A stretch of DNA of 64,000 bases, taken from positions 215,001-279,000 of the forward strand of contig JAWQFJ010008022.1 of NCBI GenBank assembly GCA_034096865.1, read 5' to 3'. The notes beneath the pieces are model-generated. The model ran no database searches, was not told where the DNA came from, and saw only the letters and a list, made by a program, of their open reading frames with translations. A program made the translations under genes and the position numbers. This DNA is from Theodoxus fluviatilis (lineage: Eukaryota; Mollusca; Gastropoda; Cycloneritida; Neritidae). Shown here piece by piece: positions 12,158 through 23,228 of the stretch; positions within the stretch are counted from its first letter, which is position 1; each line of letters opens with the position of its first letter.

Positions 12158-12922
12158 TGACAAAGGCAGATCGACGGGATGGGGTGACGACACACACTTC
12201 CTCTGCACTCTGAGCGCTCTGTGGAAGAAGTCATTCGCAACTTTCGTCTCTGAAGACGTGTACAGTTTAGAACAGGGTTTGAAACTTATAATGGCAGAAA
12301 ACGCTTTAACAGCAGAGCGTCACGAAGTCCCGCAGTGAGCGGGTTGCGTGCGTGTCGGATTTAGTGTCAAAGCAAGAGTTGACATTGTCCAATAAGAAAT
12401 GGGGACATCAGTGTTTCTTAATACTTTCTGTTGGCATTAGAAGTTACGTGCGACCGCTACAGGTCGTAAAAGAATCCCAAAAACGTCAGTAACGATCTGC
12501 CAAAGAAACCTTTGTTCAAAAAGAACTTCCCTTTCAACGCGCACATCTTTGCCATTCTGAATTAGCATTATTTCAAATAAACAAGCTTGATAATAGTTTG
12601 CTTTCAATTTTGCTGAGAACAAAACACGGCAGGAGCTGCTCAATGCCCCTCTCACCAGCTGGAACCACTGGCTGCTGGGATGTTGGGGTGGGCTCCAGTA
12701 GATCAGTCAGGGGCGGCCTCAAGCAGCAACTCTGACCATCGGATCTAAAGGTCGCCCATCTCGACCTGTTTCTAGTCTGCCAGATCCAAAGAGATGCGGA
12801 TTCAGCCACTCTCTGAAGGTCCCCAATGACTCTATTTACCTCATCAGATCCGCAGCCCAGGCCTCTCAAGGATCGGATGACAGACCTTGTCGCAAAGTCT
12901 CTTCATCTAACCGCAACCGGCA
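12158..12922. other. Non-coding part of copy A
   Basis: Shared with copy B at about 35738-36493. No recognisable coding sequence. Confidence 0.5.
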
Positions 12923-13354
12923 GTGTCCGACCATTCTGTAAACCCGTGTCAGCAGTGACTCTGGCACAGTTCGCAGTGAATGCGTAATAGACTTGACCCT
13001 TCGCATTGCAGCATTGCGCCAAAAATGGTAAGTTCGGATACTTTTTTCTCCACTTTTTTTTTACAGAAATCATTCAGACCTCAAAACTTGTTTCCATTTC
13101 AATACAAACATTTTATTGTATCGAATAAACGTTTGTTTATTGCCTCAACAAGAGTAAGTTAAGAGTTTTGTGCGAAACAGTCTTCGAACTACTTTAACGG
13201 CGTATGCCAGGGAGCAGATCGGCTATCCCACAAGCGTCTCGTGTGACCTTCATATGCATATTTCGGACGAAAACTTCCATCACGTGATTTCAACTGGGCT
13301 AGAGACACTTTCGCCGGTAGGCGAAGTCTCTAGTGAACTAGAATGGTGTCCGAC
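12923..13354. mobile_element. MITE with 9-bp TSD (copy A)
   Basis: The element is 12932-13345 (414 bp). The 9-bp direct repeat GTGTCCGAC flanks it at 12923-12931 and 13346-13354. The ends are imperfect inverted repeats: CATTCTGTAAAC on the left and, read inward from the right, CATTCTAGTTCAC. A second insertion of the same sequence in the opposite orientation, with a different 9-bp repeat, lies at 56461-56870. There is no coding capacity. A 9-bp duplication is in the range known for Mutator-like transposons, but I cannot assign the superfamily. Confidence 0.85.
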
Positions 13355-14591
13355 AACCTTTCCCTCGTCGATGTTACTGGTCCTCTAATTTGTCATGTCT
13401 TGCCAATTTCCGCACAGCAGGTGCATGCAGCACGCCTGCAGTCTCGCTTAACTTTAAATACCTTATCGAGATTCGTCACGACGAGTGGGTTCTTTTTATA
13501 TAAAAAAAGTTGGAGTCGACATCCGTGAGCAACAACAGCCACTCACAACCCTAAACAGAAAGTTATGAATGCCACCATCTGGTTTCTAAAGACGCTTATC
13601 GCAGAAGTTTTCATGCACACACGGGGACCTCTTCAGTAACCAATTCAACTTCTGCTGCAGTCATCTTGAAGCTGCCAGCAGCTACGTTTCCCTCGTCCAT
13701 GTGGAACGTTCAGAGTCGAAGCAAATGTTTGCAAACATGGAGCTAAGAAGTTAGGCTTGACCTCGATCTATCTTGTATGCTCGTAGGAAGGCTTTGAAAG
13801 TTGATATACGTCCCTTTTCTCATTGAGAGCTATCGGCTTGTCTCGTCAGATACCTTGGCAGTCACGTTCTCAGTGTTATTTTCTTTTTCTGCACGTTTTC
13901 GTGCAGGCCCTATGGCAGATCCGATTCCTGATGTTGTTATGTCTGGATCGTTTTTCATCGGCTTTTGCGCTGCTTGCCCTATTCTGTTCTCCAGAAAATA
14001 ACTTAAGTTGAAGTGAGGATTTGTTGAGGCCTATACACCTGAATCAGGCGATTTTGCGATGTTTGAAAGTTACGTACAGATCTTCAGAACACCTCTCCTG
14101 CCCTTTTCTTCACCCACCCACCCAGGTTGTCATTGTGATGCTCTATCAAAATCTGTTTTCTGCTTGAACGTGTGCGCGCTCGCGCGCGTGCGTGTATGTG
14201 TGGGTGTGTGCGCGTGTATGTGTGTGTACTTGTATGTGTGTGTGCCTGTATGCGTGCGTGCGCGCACGCGTGTGTGTGTTAAAAAAAAATCAAAGTTTGA
14301 TTAGCTAATATTACGCAGTATGTTCTAGAATAATTAGTGCTGAGCCTCATTCAAGATTTTAGCATGTTGCTGTAGGCGATAATATTATGCTCTCTCACCA
14401 CACTGACTCATAACTCATATCATTTTATTAATCCATAAGGAAATTAAATTGGTCAACAGCATACATGGGTCATTAATGATTATAAAAGTTATAATAAAAC
14501 TCAGGATAAAACCATGATAATGAAATCAATTAATATGTATGACTACAATGCCCTTTTACTTGCACACAGCATGTCACACCAACACATACAT
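13355..14591. other. Non-coding part of copy A
   Basis: Shared with copy B at about 36923-38175. It contains an imperfect GT/GC array at about 14181-14280 that is also in B. No gene recognised. Confidence 0.55.
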
Positions 14592-15066
14592 ACATGCTTA
14601 CATATCAACAGAATTTTATTCACCAAAGTTGTACAATATCTATACATGGTGGATAAATACATACACTCGAAATATAGAGCCGTCAAGTATGAGCCCACAC
14701 TCTATGCCACAAGGAGGGAACCCCAAGGAAGAGAAATATAACAGACTACAACATTTCTTATTTCCCACACTACACTGAGATGGACAGGAGTGTCTTACTG
14801 CTGTTAAGCTCACTGACTCAAGGGAGATAATCGAGTTGCAACGGCACATTTCATGTATGAGAGAAATATCTGCAGTGCATACAATTCACTTAACACATTT
14901 TACTTCTATATGGGATAGACGGATACAATTTGAATCAATGAAACTACATCCTTGCATGGCTGACATCTGAAACTGGCATTAGTCTACATCATGTTTCAGG
15001 TCAAGCAAGGTAGTTTTGTAACATCAGCATATTTGTGCAAACGTCACTGCTTACATTATGATGCTC

Positions 15067-15097
<31 letters not shown>

Positions 15098-15123
15098 TGT
15101 CTGTCTGACTTTCTGGCTGACTT

Positions 15124-15210
<87 letters not shown>

Positions 15211-15263
15211 CTCTCTCTCTCTCTCTCTCTCTTTCTATTTCTCTCTCTTTCTCTCTCTCTTTC

Positions 15264-15304
<41 letters not shown>

Positions 15305-15607
15305 ACCTCTCCCCTTCCCCTATCTCTGTTGACAGGGGCGGAATCTTAATCCACTTGGTCACTCATTTAGTTCTCTTGTTAATATTGATGAGTATGCACA
15401 AATGCACACTCATAGGAGTCCTCAGCTGAATGGAGTCGCATCCAGCAGGCTTCATCTCCTCCTAATAGGTGGGGTATGGGGTTGGGAATGGGGAGGAGGG
15501 AGTGTAGGCACACGGGGAAAAGGGTGGGGACAAAGGAGGAGGTAGAGAACAGTTTCGGGTGAGGATGAAGATGGGGACTCACTGTCAGTGTACCGCAGGG
15601 AGTTTCC
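14592..15607 (-). mobile_element. Probable 3' part of an RLE-type LINE, absent from copy B
   Basis: Copy B lacks 14592 to about 15970. The minus-strand order is coding end (stop at 15608), then this 1-kb tract, ending in AATAAAATTCTG (reverse complement near 14611-14622), a possible polyadenylation signal. It contains (CA)n at 15066-15095, (CTGT)n at about 15127-15206 and (TC)n to 15300. The assignment to the LINE is inferred from position and the presence/absence pattern, not from sequence homology. Confidence 0.5.
15066..15300. repeat. Compound (CA)n-(CTGT)n-(TC)n array
   Basis: Three adjacent simple repeats separated by a short CTTTCTGGCTGA-type spacer. The Leu/Ser/Val frames here are artefacts. 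Confidence 0.95.
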
Positions 15608-15975
15608 TCATGGCAGGACCTGTCTGCACCTCTGCTTCCATATGATGAGAGAGCCAATCATGGCACTCACAGACACATATCTGGCGATGCCCTTGGCTCT
15701 GTGTGTCGATGTTCCCACCATCCTGAGGCCACTGACAAATCAGTTGTGTATGCTTCCTAGAGATCCTACAACCAGGACAACGATCCTACACTGAAATCCA
15801 AGTTCCTGGATGCGCTGGCTGAGGGGAAGATATTTGTCGAATTTGTGCTGGTAGCACTCGTTGATGAATCCGTCAAAAGGAACTGCAACCTCAATTATGG
15901 TACATGAGGCTGATTCATGATCTATCACACATAGATCGGGCTTGGTGTGTGGAACTGCTGTGAAGGCACTGTCAT
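15608..15975 (-). pseudogene. RLE-LINE ORF C-terminus: restriction-enzyme-like endonuclease fragment
   Basis: The minus strand encodes KPDLCVID followed by SCTIIEVAVPFD and VVLVVGSLGSIHN. This fits the K/R-PD-X(12-14)-D/E pattern of the restriction-like endonuclease at the carboxy end of R2/R4/NeSL-type LINEs (KPD, 14 residues, then E). The frame continues in register past a TGA at 15740-15742, reading FVSGLRMVG and then SVSAMIGSLIIWKQRCRQ to a final stop at 15608-15610. The internal TGA is consistent with decay of an Arg codon. The fragment is cut on its 5' side by the CATA array at 15973. No reverse transcriptase of this element is present. The family call rests on motif recognition. Confidence 0.75.
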
Positions 15976-16003
15976 ACATACATACATACATACATACATA
16001 CAT

Positions 16004-16034
<31 letters not shown>

Positions 16035-16289
16035 TACATACATACATACATACATACATACATACATACATACATACATACATACATACATACATACATA
16101 CATACATACATACATACATACATACATACATACATACATACATACATACATACATACATACATACATACATACATACATACATACATACATACATACATA
16201 CATCCATACATCCATACATCCATACATACATACATGCATACATGCATGCATGCATGCGTGCGTGCGTGCGTGCGTGCGTACGTACGTAC

Positions 16290-16320
<31 letters not shown>

Positions 16321-16944
16321 CATACATACATACATACATACGTACGTACGTACGTACGTACGTACGTACACATACATACATACATACATACATACATACA
16401 TACATACATACATACATACATACATTATACATACATACATACATACATTATACATACATACATACATACATACATACATACATACATACATACATACATA
16501 CATACATACATACATACATACATACATACATACATACATACATACATACATACATACATACATACATACATACATACATACATACATACATACATACATA
16601 CATACATACATACATACATACATACATACATACATACATACATACATACATACATACATACATACATACATACATACATACATACATACATACATTATAC
16701 ATACATACATACATACATACATACATACATACATACATACATACATACATACATTATACATACATACATACATACATACATACATACATACATACATACA
16801 TACATACATACATACATACATACATACATACATACATACATACATACATACATACATACATACATACATACATACATACATACATACATACATACATACA
16901 TACATACATACATACATACATACATACATACATACATACATACA
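15973..16944. repeat. 0.97-kb (CATA)n array
   Basis: Almost pure CATA tetranucleotide, with local CATC, CATG, CGTG and CGTA variant blocks at 16201-16370 and four ATTATAC interruptions. It lies between an RLE-LINE fragment and the 3' end of another minus-strand LINE. Tyr-Ile-His-Thr and Met-Tyr-Val-Cys frames of up to 404 codons are artefacts. Confidence 0.97.
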
Positions 16945-18580
16945 CACACAGTGCCAAAATGACCAAAAATAAATCCACCATGACCTTAAATCTAACATAA
17001 AGAAGTTCTGTAAAAAAGCATCACTGATAGTCTGTGGCCAGAACAATGGCTCGGTTGCTGTTAAAATATCTGACAGCTGAAGGAATGAAAGAACGCCGAA
17101 AACGCTCTGTTCGGCACGGAGGCATGATAAGTCTTCCATTCCGTGTGATGCGGAGCTCCATCAGTGCGCCGTGGAGGGGATGCCCTGAATCAAACAGAAT
17201 AGCCCTGGACTTACTGGCAAGTCTTCTCTCAACAAGGGTTTCCAAAATGTCAAGGCTCTGGCCCACAACAGAGCTAGCTTTCTTAATGAGCCTGTTCAGC
17301 CTGCCAGTGTCCTTTGCAGTGGCATTCCCTCCTCAACACACCTATGCAAACACCAATACCTGCACACCATACTCTGATAGAACATGTTCAGCATCTTGTT
17401 ACAAACATTAAATGATCTTAGTCTGCGAAGTAAAAACAATCTTGACTGTGTCTTTTTGAAAACAGCATCAACATGATTGAACCAGCTGAGCTTTTTATCT
17501 AAAACTACCCCCAAATACTTGTACTCACTAACAATCTCAATAGATTCCCCCTTAATGACTACAGGATGGACAATCTCTTTCTTCTTTCGAAAATCGAAAA
17601 TCATTTCCTTCGTCTTGCTTGCATTTAACACTAAATAGTTGAAATCACACCAAGACACAAAATCATCAATACGTTTTCTGTACAAGTTTTTATCACCATC
17701 AAGGATGCAACCAACCACGGCGGAGTCATCAGAAAATTTCTGAAGATGACATGACTCGCCTTGCACTTTAAAATCCGATGTGTACAATGTAAACAAAAAC
17801 GGTGAGAAAACTGTACCCTGAGGTGCTCCGGTGAAAGTGTTAATCATGTCTGATGTAAAAGTACCGTTCCATCGTACAAACAGTGGTCTATCTACTAAAT
17901 AATCCAGAATCCATTTCACAGTATAAGGATGCAAAGACATGTTTTGTAACTTCTGAGCCAAACGATTAGGCTGAATAGTCTGAAATGCAGAATAAACTTA
18001 ATTATAACACAAGCAGAGCTCTTTTCCAGATGTGTGATCACAAAATGCAGCATGAATAATATTGCATCGTCAACTCCTACTTTGGTCCTGTATGCAAACT
18101 GCAAAGAATCTTGAAAAACAGCAACTTGGAGCCTTCAATACAGTCAACACCAATCTTTCAAAAACGTTTATGATGTGAGAAGTAAGAGCTACAGGTCTGT
18201 AGTCACTAAGACATGACACATTAGGAAGTTTTCCAAGCAGATGGAATTTTGCACAATGACAAAGACATGGAAAACATGGTGTGAAAAATCTTACACAGAT
18301 GATCAGCACAGATGGACAATACCTTAGGCTTAACACCATCAGGTCCTGCTGACTTTTTAACCTTAGTCTTCTTCAGCTGTTTACAAACATCTTCAACTGA
18401 CAGTGTGATTTGCTCCTGTGCAACAGAATCAGAAAAATTCCCAGACCTTAAAATCATCTCCAGTACATCCTTAAAATCATGGACATCAAACCTTGCATAA
18501 AATTTATTCAACTCATCAGCATAGTCAGAACCTGCACCAGAACCATCAACCTTCTTTTTCTTTGCACACCCAGTAGCGTA
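16943..18580 (-). pseudogene. LINE reverse transcriptase, 5'-truncated and frameshifted
   Basis: In minus-strand order the frames read: NKFYARFD; KSAGPDGVKPKVL; LSDYRPVALTS (RT palm and fingers motifs); FAYRTKVGVDDAI; GAPQGTVFSPFLFTLYTSDF; QKFSDDSAVVG, the catalytic F-x-DD box at 17725-17736, with FSDD in place of the commoner FADD; then SKTKEMIFDFRKKK and EYKYLGVVLDKKLSWFNH. The C-terminal tail (17021-17266) ends with RFRRSFIPSAVRYFNSN. At least three frame changes separate these parts. No APE domain is present. It looks like a Jockey-superfamily (Rex1/L2/CR1-like) LINE, but the clade is a guess. Its 3' UTR meets the CATA array at 16944, so the array may descend from the element's own tail. 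Confidence 0.85.
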
Positions 18581-19396
18581 GGGTTGTCAATATTCAACAA
18601 TGGTGGGAGCAGGTGCAGCAAAGGTTGACTTAGAGCACGGAGGCCAGGGAGAGGGATAAACTGGGTCGCTCTGCTCATTTGCAAACCTCCGTCGTGAAGG
18701 TTACTCCTTTCATGGGACACCACTACCTCTGAGCCTGAAGGAACAGAGTAATTACTTACTCTGACAGCCTGGAAAACCACGGCAAGATGGCTTTACCTGG
18801 ATTTCAGCGTGAGACCTCTGGCAGAGTCTTGAGCTCTGGTGAGCAGAGTGCGCGACCGTGGCCAGAGGAGCAATGAGGAGGCTTTGTTTTCACGCCAGGT
18901 ACACTTCTTTTGTCTGTATCGAGATCAAGGTCGATACACGTCACACAGGGATGCCTCATTACCGTGATAGTGCCTCCAGCCTTGGGGTGTCTTGGATGGA
19001 ATGACTGCGCTAACAAATAGAGAGCTTATCTGCTTATATTCTGCAGTACTTTCGTCATGTCGATGGATCCTCGTGCGAAATTTCAGGTCCTAGTTCTTAA
19101 CTTCACTCCATGTCAAAGGTGTTTGCTGTGAGAGCGAATGAGACAAACAACTCAAAACGACATTGTAAAAGTCATTACGAAGAGAACGTGCATAACTAGA
19201 AGACAAAATTACTGGCTGATTGCGCTGCAGTTGACTCATTGTGAGGAACCTTCGCGAATGACTCAAGTCGTATTCATGGTTCTTACAGGGAATATGTAAA
19301 AGGTTCATTGGATGACATGACCATAATAGTTCTATACTTCCAAAAAATGCATGCACATGCTCTCTTCGTTGCAATCTCTGATGGTTTTGCTGTGGA
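18581..19396. other. Non-coding stretch absent from copy B
   Basis: No domain recognised. It lies within the segment 17556-19396 that is missing from copy B. It may include the 5' UTR of the truncated LINE, but nothing proves it. Confidence 0.4.
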
Positions 19397-19505
19397 AGAC
19401 ATACCACACATTTTTTTGCAGCGGTTAGGCTTTTTTCGTCGAGCACTCTGTGTGATGAATGTTTATAAAAAGTCGGTGAACGGACTTTATATGAATTGTT
19501 TTTGG

Positions 19506-19507
<2 letters not shown>

Positions 19508-19557
<50 letters not shown>
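19508..19557. repeat. (TC)n microsatellite at end of copy A
   Basis: A TC run of about 50 bases exactly where the A/B similarity stops. Confidence 0.95.
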
Positions 19558-19559
<2 letters not shown>

Positions 19560-19637
19560 CTTTAGGTAAGAAAACTACTCTTCGAATGCAACTATGAAGA
19601 TGTATGGTCACATCAGAGGGTATCTAACATTGTTGTT

Positions 19638-20600
19638 GATGATCTGCTGCTCAAGATTCTCTAGATGTGTCTCCGCCTCACTCAAACCATCCATGCAAAC
19701 ACTAGTCACATAACCCAGCCTTTCCTTTATCTCCATCTGTTCGGTCTGCAGAGTCTCGCTCCACTCGATCAGGTGCTGTACTGAGCCTGGGCTTTCCTAT
19801 CTGTTTCTGTATTGCGACCTGCAGTTGTTCTTGCTGATCTCCCAGCCACTTCATAAATGACTTGGTGTGGGGAATTTCGTTTTGCAGACTGTCAAATCGG
19901 TCACAAATCATGTTGGTCAGTCTGTCGTTGCCGTGCACCATTTGCATACTGTGAGATTCTAGCCTGTCAGCAACGCTACAGCTATACAATTCCTTGTCTG
20001 TCTGTGTTTCCTGAGTAGTTTCTGGTCCCGGATTTTAGGATATGTCACCGCTCCGGAGCAAATGTTGGGAAAAGTCATAACTGACACAGGGGGTATGGCA
20101 CGGTTTCACTATACAGGCGAAGAGCAGTGACGCGGTACATCAAACATAATTTTACAGAGGCACGCGTCAGCCTACCTTGGCCTGAGCGACGCGTGTTCAA
20201 TGACAGAAAATCACCGAGAGTAACGCGCTGCACATACAGGTTGAACATCAGAACAAACGCTGCATCCAAATGAAGTTCAAACTTGCCTTCGGTGTAGCGA
20301 CTACGGTCTGCTTTGCATTTTCGTTTCCGATGCGATGCACAGTAGAACAGGCCAATGCGAGCCCGATACGAGGACGTATCGTTCCCCATTACGGGGGTGC
20401 TCGCCGTGAACACAGCTCAGTTCAAAGTCAAGTGAAAGTTGCGTGTACCACAAAAAGTCACCAAATCCCCACCAAACAAGCAAAATAAATATTCAGTTCA
20501 CTCACTGACTCTCTTTTAGTGCCTCATGCCGACTGACACACGGGTCAACGTTGACTCAAAGCAGATTATCCCTATAAGCGAATCACACTGTCTGCTGATT
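19638..20600 (-). pseudogene. LINE ORF1 fragment with 2A-like motif (copy 1)
   Basis: Near-identical to part of the ORF1 at 53338-54308. In minus-strand order it encodes MFTASTPVMGNDTSSYRARI, a Cys/Arg-rich tract, then HLLRSGDIS-stop-NPGP, in which the Glu codon of the 2A-like motif has become TAA at 20035-20037. It continues into VADRLE and RLTNMICDRFDSLQNEI, a probable coiled-coil segment. It is truncated at 19638 before the RRM-like region found in copy 3. ORF1 proteins of such LINEs bind RNA. 2A-like peptides in several non-LTR elements cause ribosome skipping, but that activity is not shown here. Confidence 0.75.
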
Positions 20601-20601
20601 G

Positions 20602-22142
20602 TTCCTGTAATATCCGACTCGTCCCTGTTTCCGTGCGTCGCGCAGTGCAGCTGCCTGTCTTGATGTCAGTTCACCAGATAACTTCACTCCCTGTGAACGC
20701 AGGTATTATCTGCCTCTTCTGTAGGAGTGTTGACTTGTCTGACGTAAATGCTACGAGGATAGGTCGATAGCTCATGCTGGCTGTTCCGTGGATTGGATTG
20801 GATTGAGGGTGTTTTACGGCCTATCAGCCTTTGTAGTCTATGTAAGGCCATTAAGCATGAAAATCACTAGAACAATTTAGAGCAAACGCGAATCAAGTCA
20901 CCGTGTCCCTAGTTATTCGCCTCTTACGAATTGCGTAGGGAGACGCGGTGGGTCAATTCTTACCCCGAACCCACAGGGGGTTTGTTCCGTGGACCGAGTC
21001 TCTGCACTAGCACAATCCCTCGCTCTTGCCAGTCGACATCAGGAACAGCTTCCTGGAGCAAATGCCCCACAGCGTTCAGGCAGTCCCAATAGGTTTCGCT
21101 TTCTCCCTCTCGGACCCCAAACAATCTGACGTTGTTCCTAATTGTATGCAATTCTAGGTGCTCACGCTGCCTCGTCCAGCCTTCCCAGATATTCGTTTGT
21201 GACGTCGCTCTCCCTTTTTTAAAATTTCACTTTGCTCTATCTGAAATGCCTGACTTCACTCAATCAGATGTTGGTACTGTTTCTGAGACCATCTGTCGGT
21301 TTCCTGGATTGAATATTTCATGTGTCCCTGCTGGTCACAGAGCCATTTCACGAATGACTTAGTGTACATGATTTTGTTCTGCAGGCTATCAAGTTTGTCG
21401 CAGATCATCTTTGTCATTCTTACATTGTCTTCAGACATCTGTGTACGGATCATTACTTGACTGTCGACCATATCAGAATCAGGAGCATCCATTCCGGCGT
21501 TAGTGCTATCGTCTGCCTGCGTTCTGTGGCTGTTGCCAAGTCCCGGGTTCTCTGAGATGTCACCGCTCAGTAGTAAGCGTTGAGAGAAGGCATCGGTAAC
21601 AGTAGGCATTTGGCGTGGCTTCACAACGCAGGTGACAAGCAGGGTGAATGCCAGCACGCAAGCTTTCGCTGAGGCGCGCAGCAGTTGAGCCCAGCGTGAG
21701 CGCAACGCGCACGTATTCAGCCCATTGCAGACAGTGCCGTGAAGCAGGTGAATGCCAAACAACAGAGCAATACAAGAATCAACCTTTAGTACAAATGTGC
21801 TATCAGGGCAATGTTCGCGGTCGGTTTTGCGTGGAAGTTTTAATTGTGAAGCGGCGGAGAACAAACCGAAACGAGCGAGATACGTCGCCGTATCGTTCCC
21901 CATGACCTCTTGAACACAGCTCACCAACACAAATGGTATATAAATTTTCCTCGGAAAGTCACAAATAAATCTCTAACAATCAAAACTAATAGTCAGTTCA
22001 CTCACTCGTTCTTGTCCAGTGTTCCATGATGAAGAGATTTCGCGTCAACGCTGCTTCGAAACACAATCTGTCGCTAAACACCTTGTACTCAGTACGGAGC
22101 TCCGGCGCACATGTCCTTTCGTCCACAACGAAAGCTATCTCA

Positions 22143-22145
<3 letters not shown>
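20602..22145 (-). pseudogene. LINE ORF1 with 2A-like motif and RRM-like region (copy 2)
   Basis: The minus-strand frame starting near 21930 reads MLVSCVQEVMGNDTATYLAR, then a hydrophobic stretch (AKACVLAFTLLVTCVV), then SQRLLLSGDISENPGL at about 21538-21580, where the final Pro of the 2A-like motif is replaced by Leu. A coiled-coil-like stretch follows (MTKMICDKLDSLQNKI). After a frame change at about 21150 comes NNVRLFGVREGESETYWDCL, the start of the RRM-like domain typical of LINE ORF1 proteins. That domain is interrupted by a SINE at 20793-20982 and resumes as RNSQHELSTYPRSI below 20782. No ORF2 follows. The 5' end lies beside (GA)n at 22147. Confidence 0.75.
20782..20993. mobile_element. 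SINE-like insert with 11-bp TSD
   Basis: TGTTCCGTGGA occurs at 20782-20792 and again at 20983-20993. Between them lies a 190-bp non-coding element with a TTGGATTGGATTG repeat at one end and, toward the other, CTTACGAATTGCGTAGGGAG followed by CCGAACCCACAGGGGG. Removing insert and one repeat restores the register of the interrupted ORF1. Related cores lie at about 10202, 34125 and 56209-56284. An 11-bp duplication plus a simple-repeat tail fits a LINE-mobilised SINE. I could not confirm a tRNA-type promoter. Confidence 0.85.
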
Positions 22146-22146
<1 letters not shown>

Positions 22147-22188
<42 letters not shown>

Positions 22189-22190
22189 AA
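22147..22190. repeat. (GA)n array between two LINE pieces
   Basis: A GA run followed by an A-rich stretch and ACGAACGAACGAACC. On the minus strand this is the (GTTC)n(TC)n tail of the LINE fragment at 22191-23108, and it also abuts the 5' end of the ORF1 copy 2 element. Confidence 0.9.
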
Positions 22191-23106
22191 AAAAAAGAGA
22201 AAACGAACGAACGAACCAGGTTATTGTCTAAGCCTGCGGCCCATCACAAGTACAATGATGCAATACACTGCTAAACAACATACAACTGGACACTAACAAT
22301 GACACTCAATGATCCCTTGTTATCAAATACCGAGAGCGTTTGTGATGCTCTTTATTGCTATCTGCTTATTCTAGAAAAAAGTCATTCTGCGTACCCTGCA
22401 AGATTGTCGTCTTTTTTCTCATCAAGTATCTCTGTTACAGATGAGCTGCAAGTATCTCTGTTACAGATGAGCTGCAAGTATCTCTGTTACAGATGAGCTG
22501 CAAGTATCTCTGTTACAGATGAGCTGTACAAAAGGATCCTCCATTTCTTTACTTTAGAATTGTATTATATATCATACTCGTAGGTCGCACAAAGCTGGAC
22601 AATGCAAAAGCAAATGCCTTTCGTCTTCATCTTTCTCTCTGCAACTGGGACACAAGGTGACACAATTATCTCGGCTGTACCTAAGCATGTGAATAAACAT
22701 TTCACTGATTCCAATTGTGAAAATAATCATGCAGTCTCTGAAGATTTTTCTCTTCAATGCTGCCAGGTATGATTCTGATCAAAACAAACTTGAATGCTTT
22801 GTATATAAATTAGCGTGGACTCATACTATACTTAAGCCACAACTGTTGTGTGAACTCTAAAATGAGTCGTTCTCTTAAACTTTTCATAATCTCTCGTTCG
22901 TTGACCGCTGTATGTAATATCCAATCATCCGACAAACCATATTTGACTAATATGCATTTGATCTTGGATGCCCAATTGTTGCTCTCCAAGTTCTTCAACA
23001 TGTTTAAGTACACGACCCGTGGGTATCTATAATTTTCCATTTTAAGTAGCTCGAACAAGTATTTCATTGATTTCAGCATTGCATTGATGTAAAAAGAATA
23101 CCTCCC

Positions 23107-23108
<2 letters not shown>
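22191..23108 (-). pseudogene. LINE ORF2 C-terminal fragment and 3' UTR
   Basis: In minus-strand order: YLFELLKMENYRYPRVVYLN and NNWASKIKCILVKYGLSDDW, the conserved C-terminal tract also seen at 43.1 kb; then a frame change and VTLCPSCREKDEDERHLLLHC, a Cys/His knuckle typical of molluscan LINE ORF2 ends; then CPALCDLRV. The 3' UTR contains the 26-bp tandem repeat at 22423 and ends in ATGGGCCGCAGGC and GTTCGTTCGTT. It is 5'-truncated at a GA array. Confidence 0.75.
22423..22526. repeat. 26-bp tandem repeat, four exact units
   Basis: Four perfect copies of a unit starting CAAGTATCTCTGTTACAGAT, within the LINE 3' UTR. Perfect identity indicates recent expansion. Confidence 0.97.
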
Positions 23109-23152
<44 letters not shown>

Positions 23153-23177
23153 AGAGAAAGAGAGAGAGAGTAAAAGT

Positions 23178-23228
<51 letters not shown>

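Noticed and set aside
15740..17139. Met-Tyr-Val-Cys and Tyr-Ile-His-Thr frames of up to 404 codons
   Set aside because: Translations of the CATA tetranucleotide array. Only the end at 15608-15960 (minus) has real LINE content.
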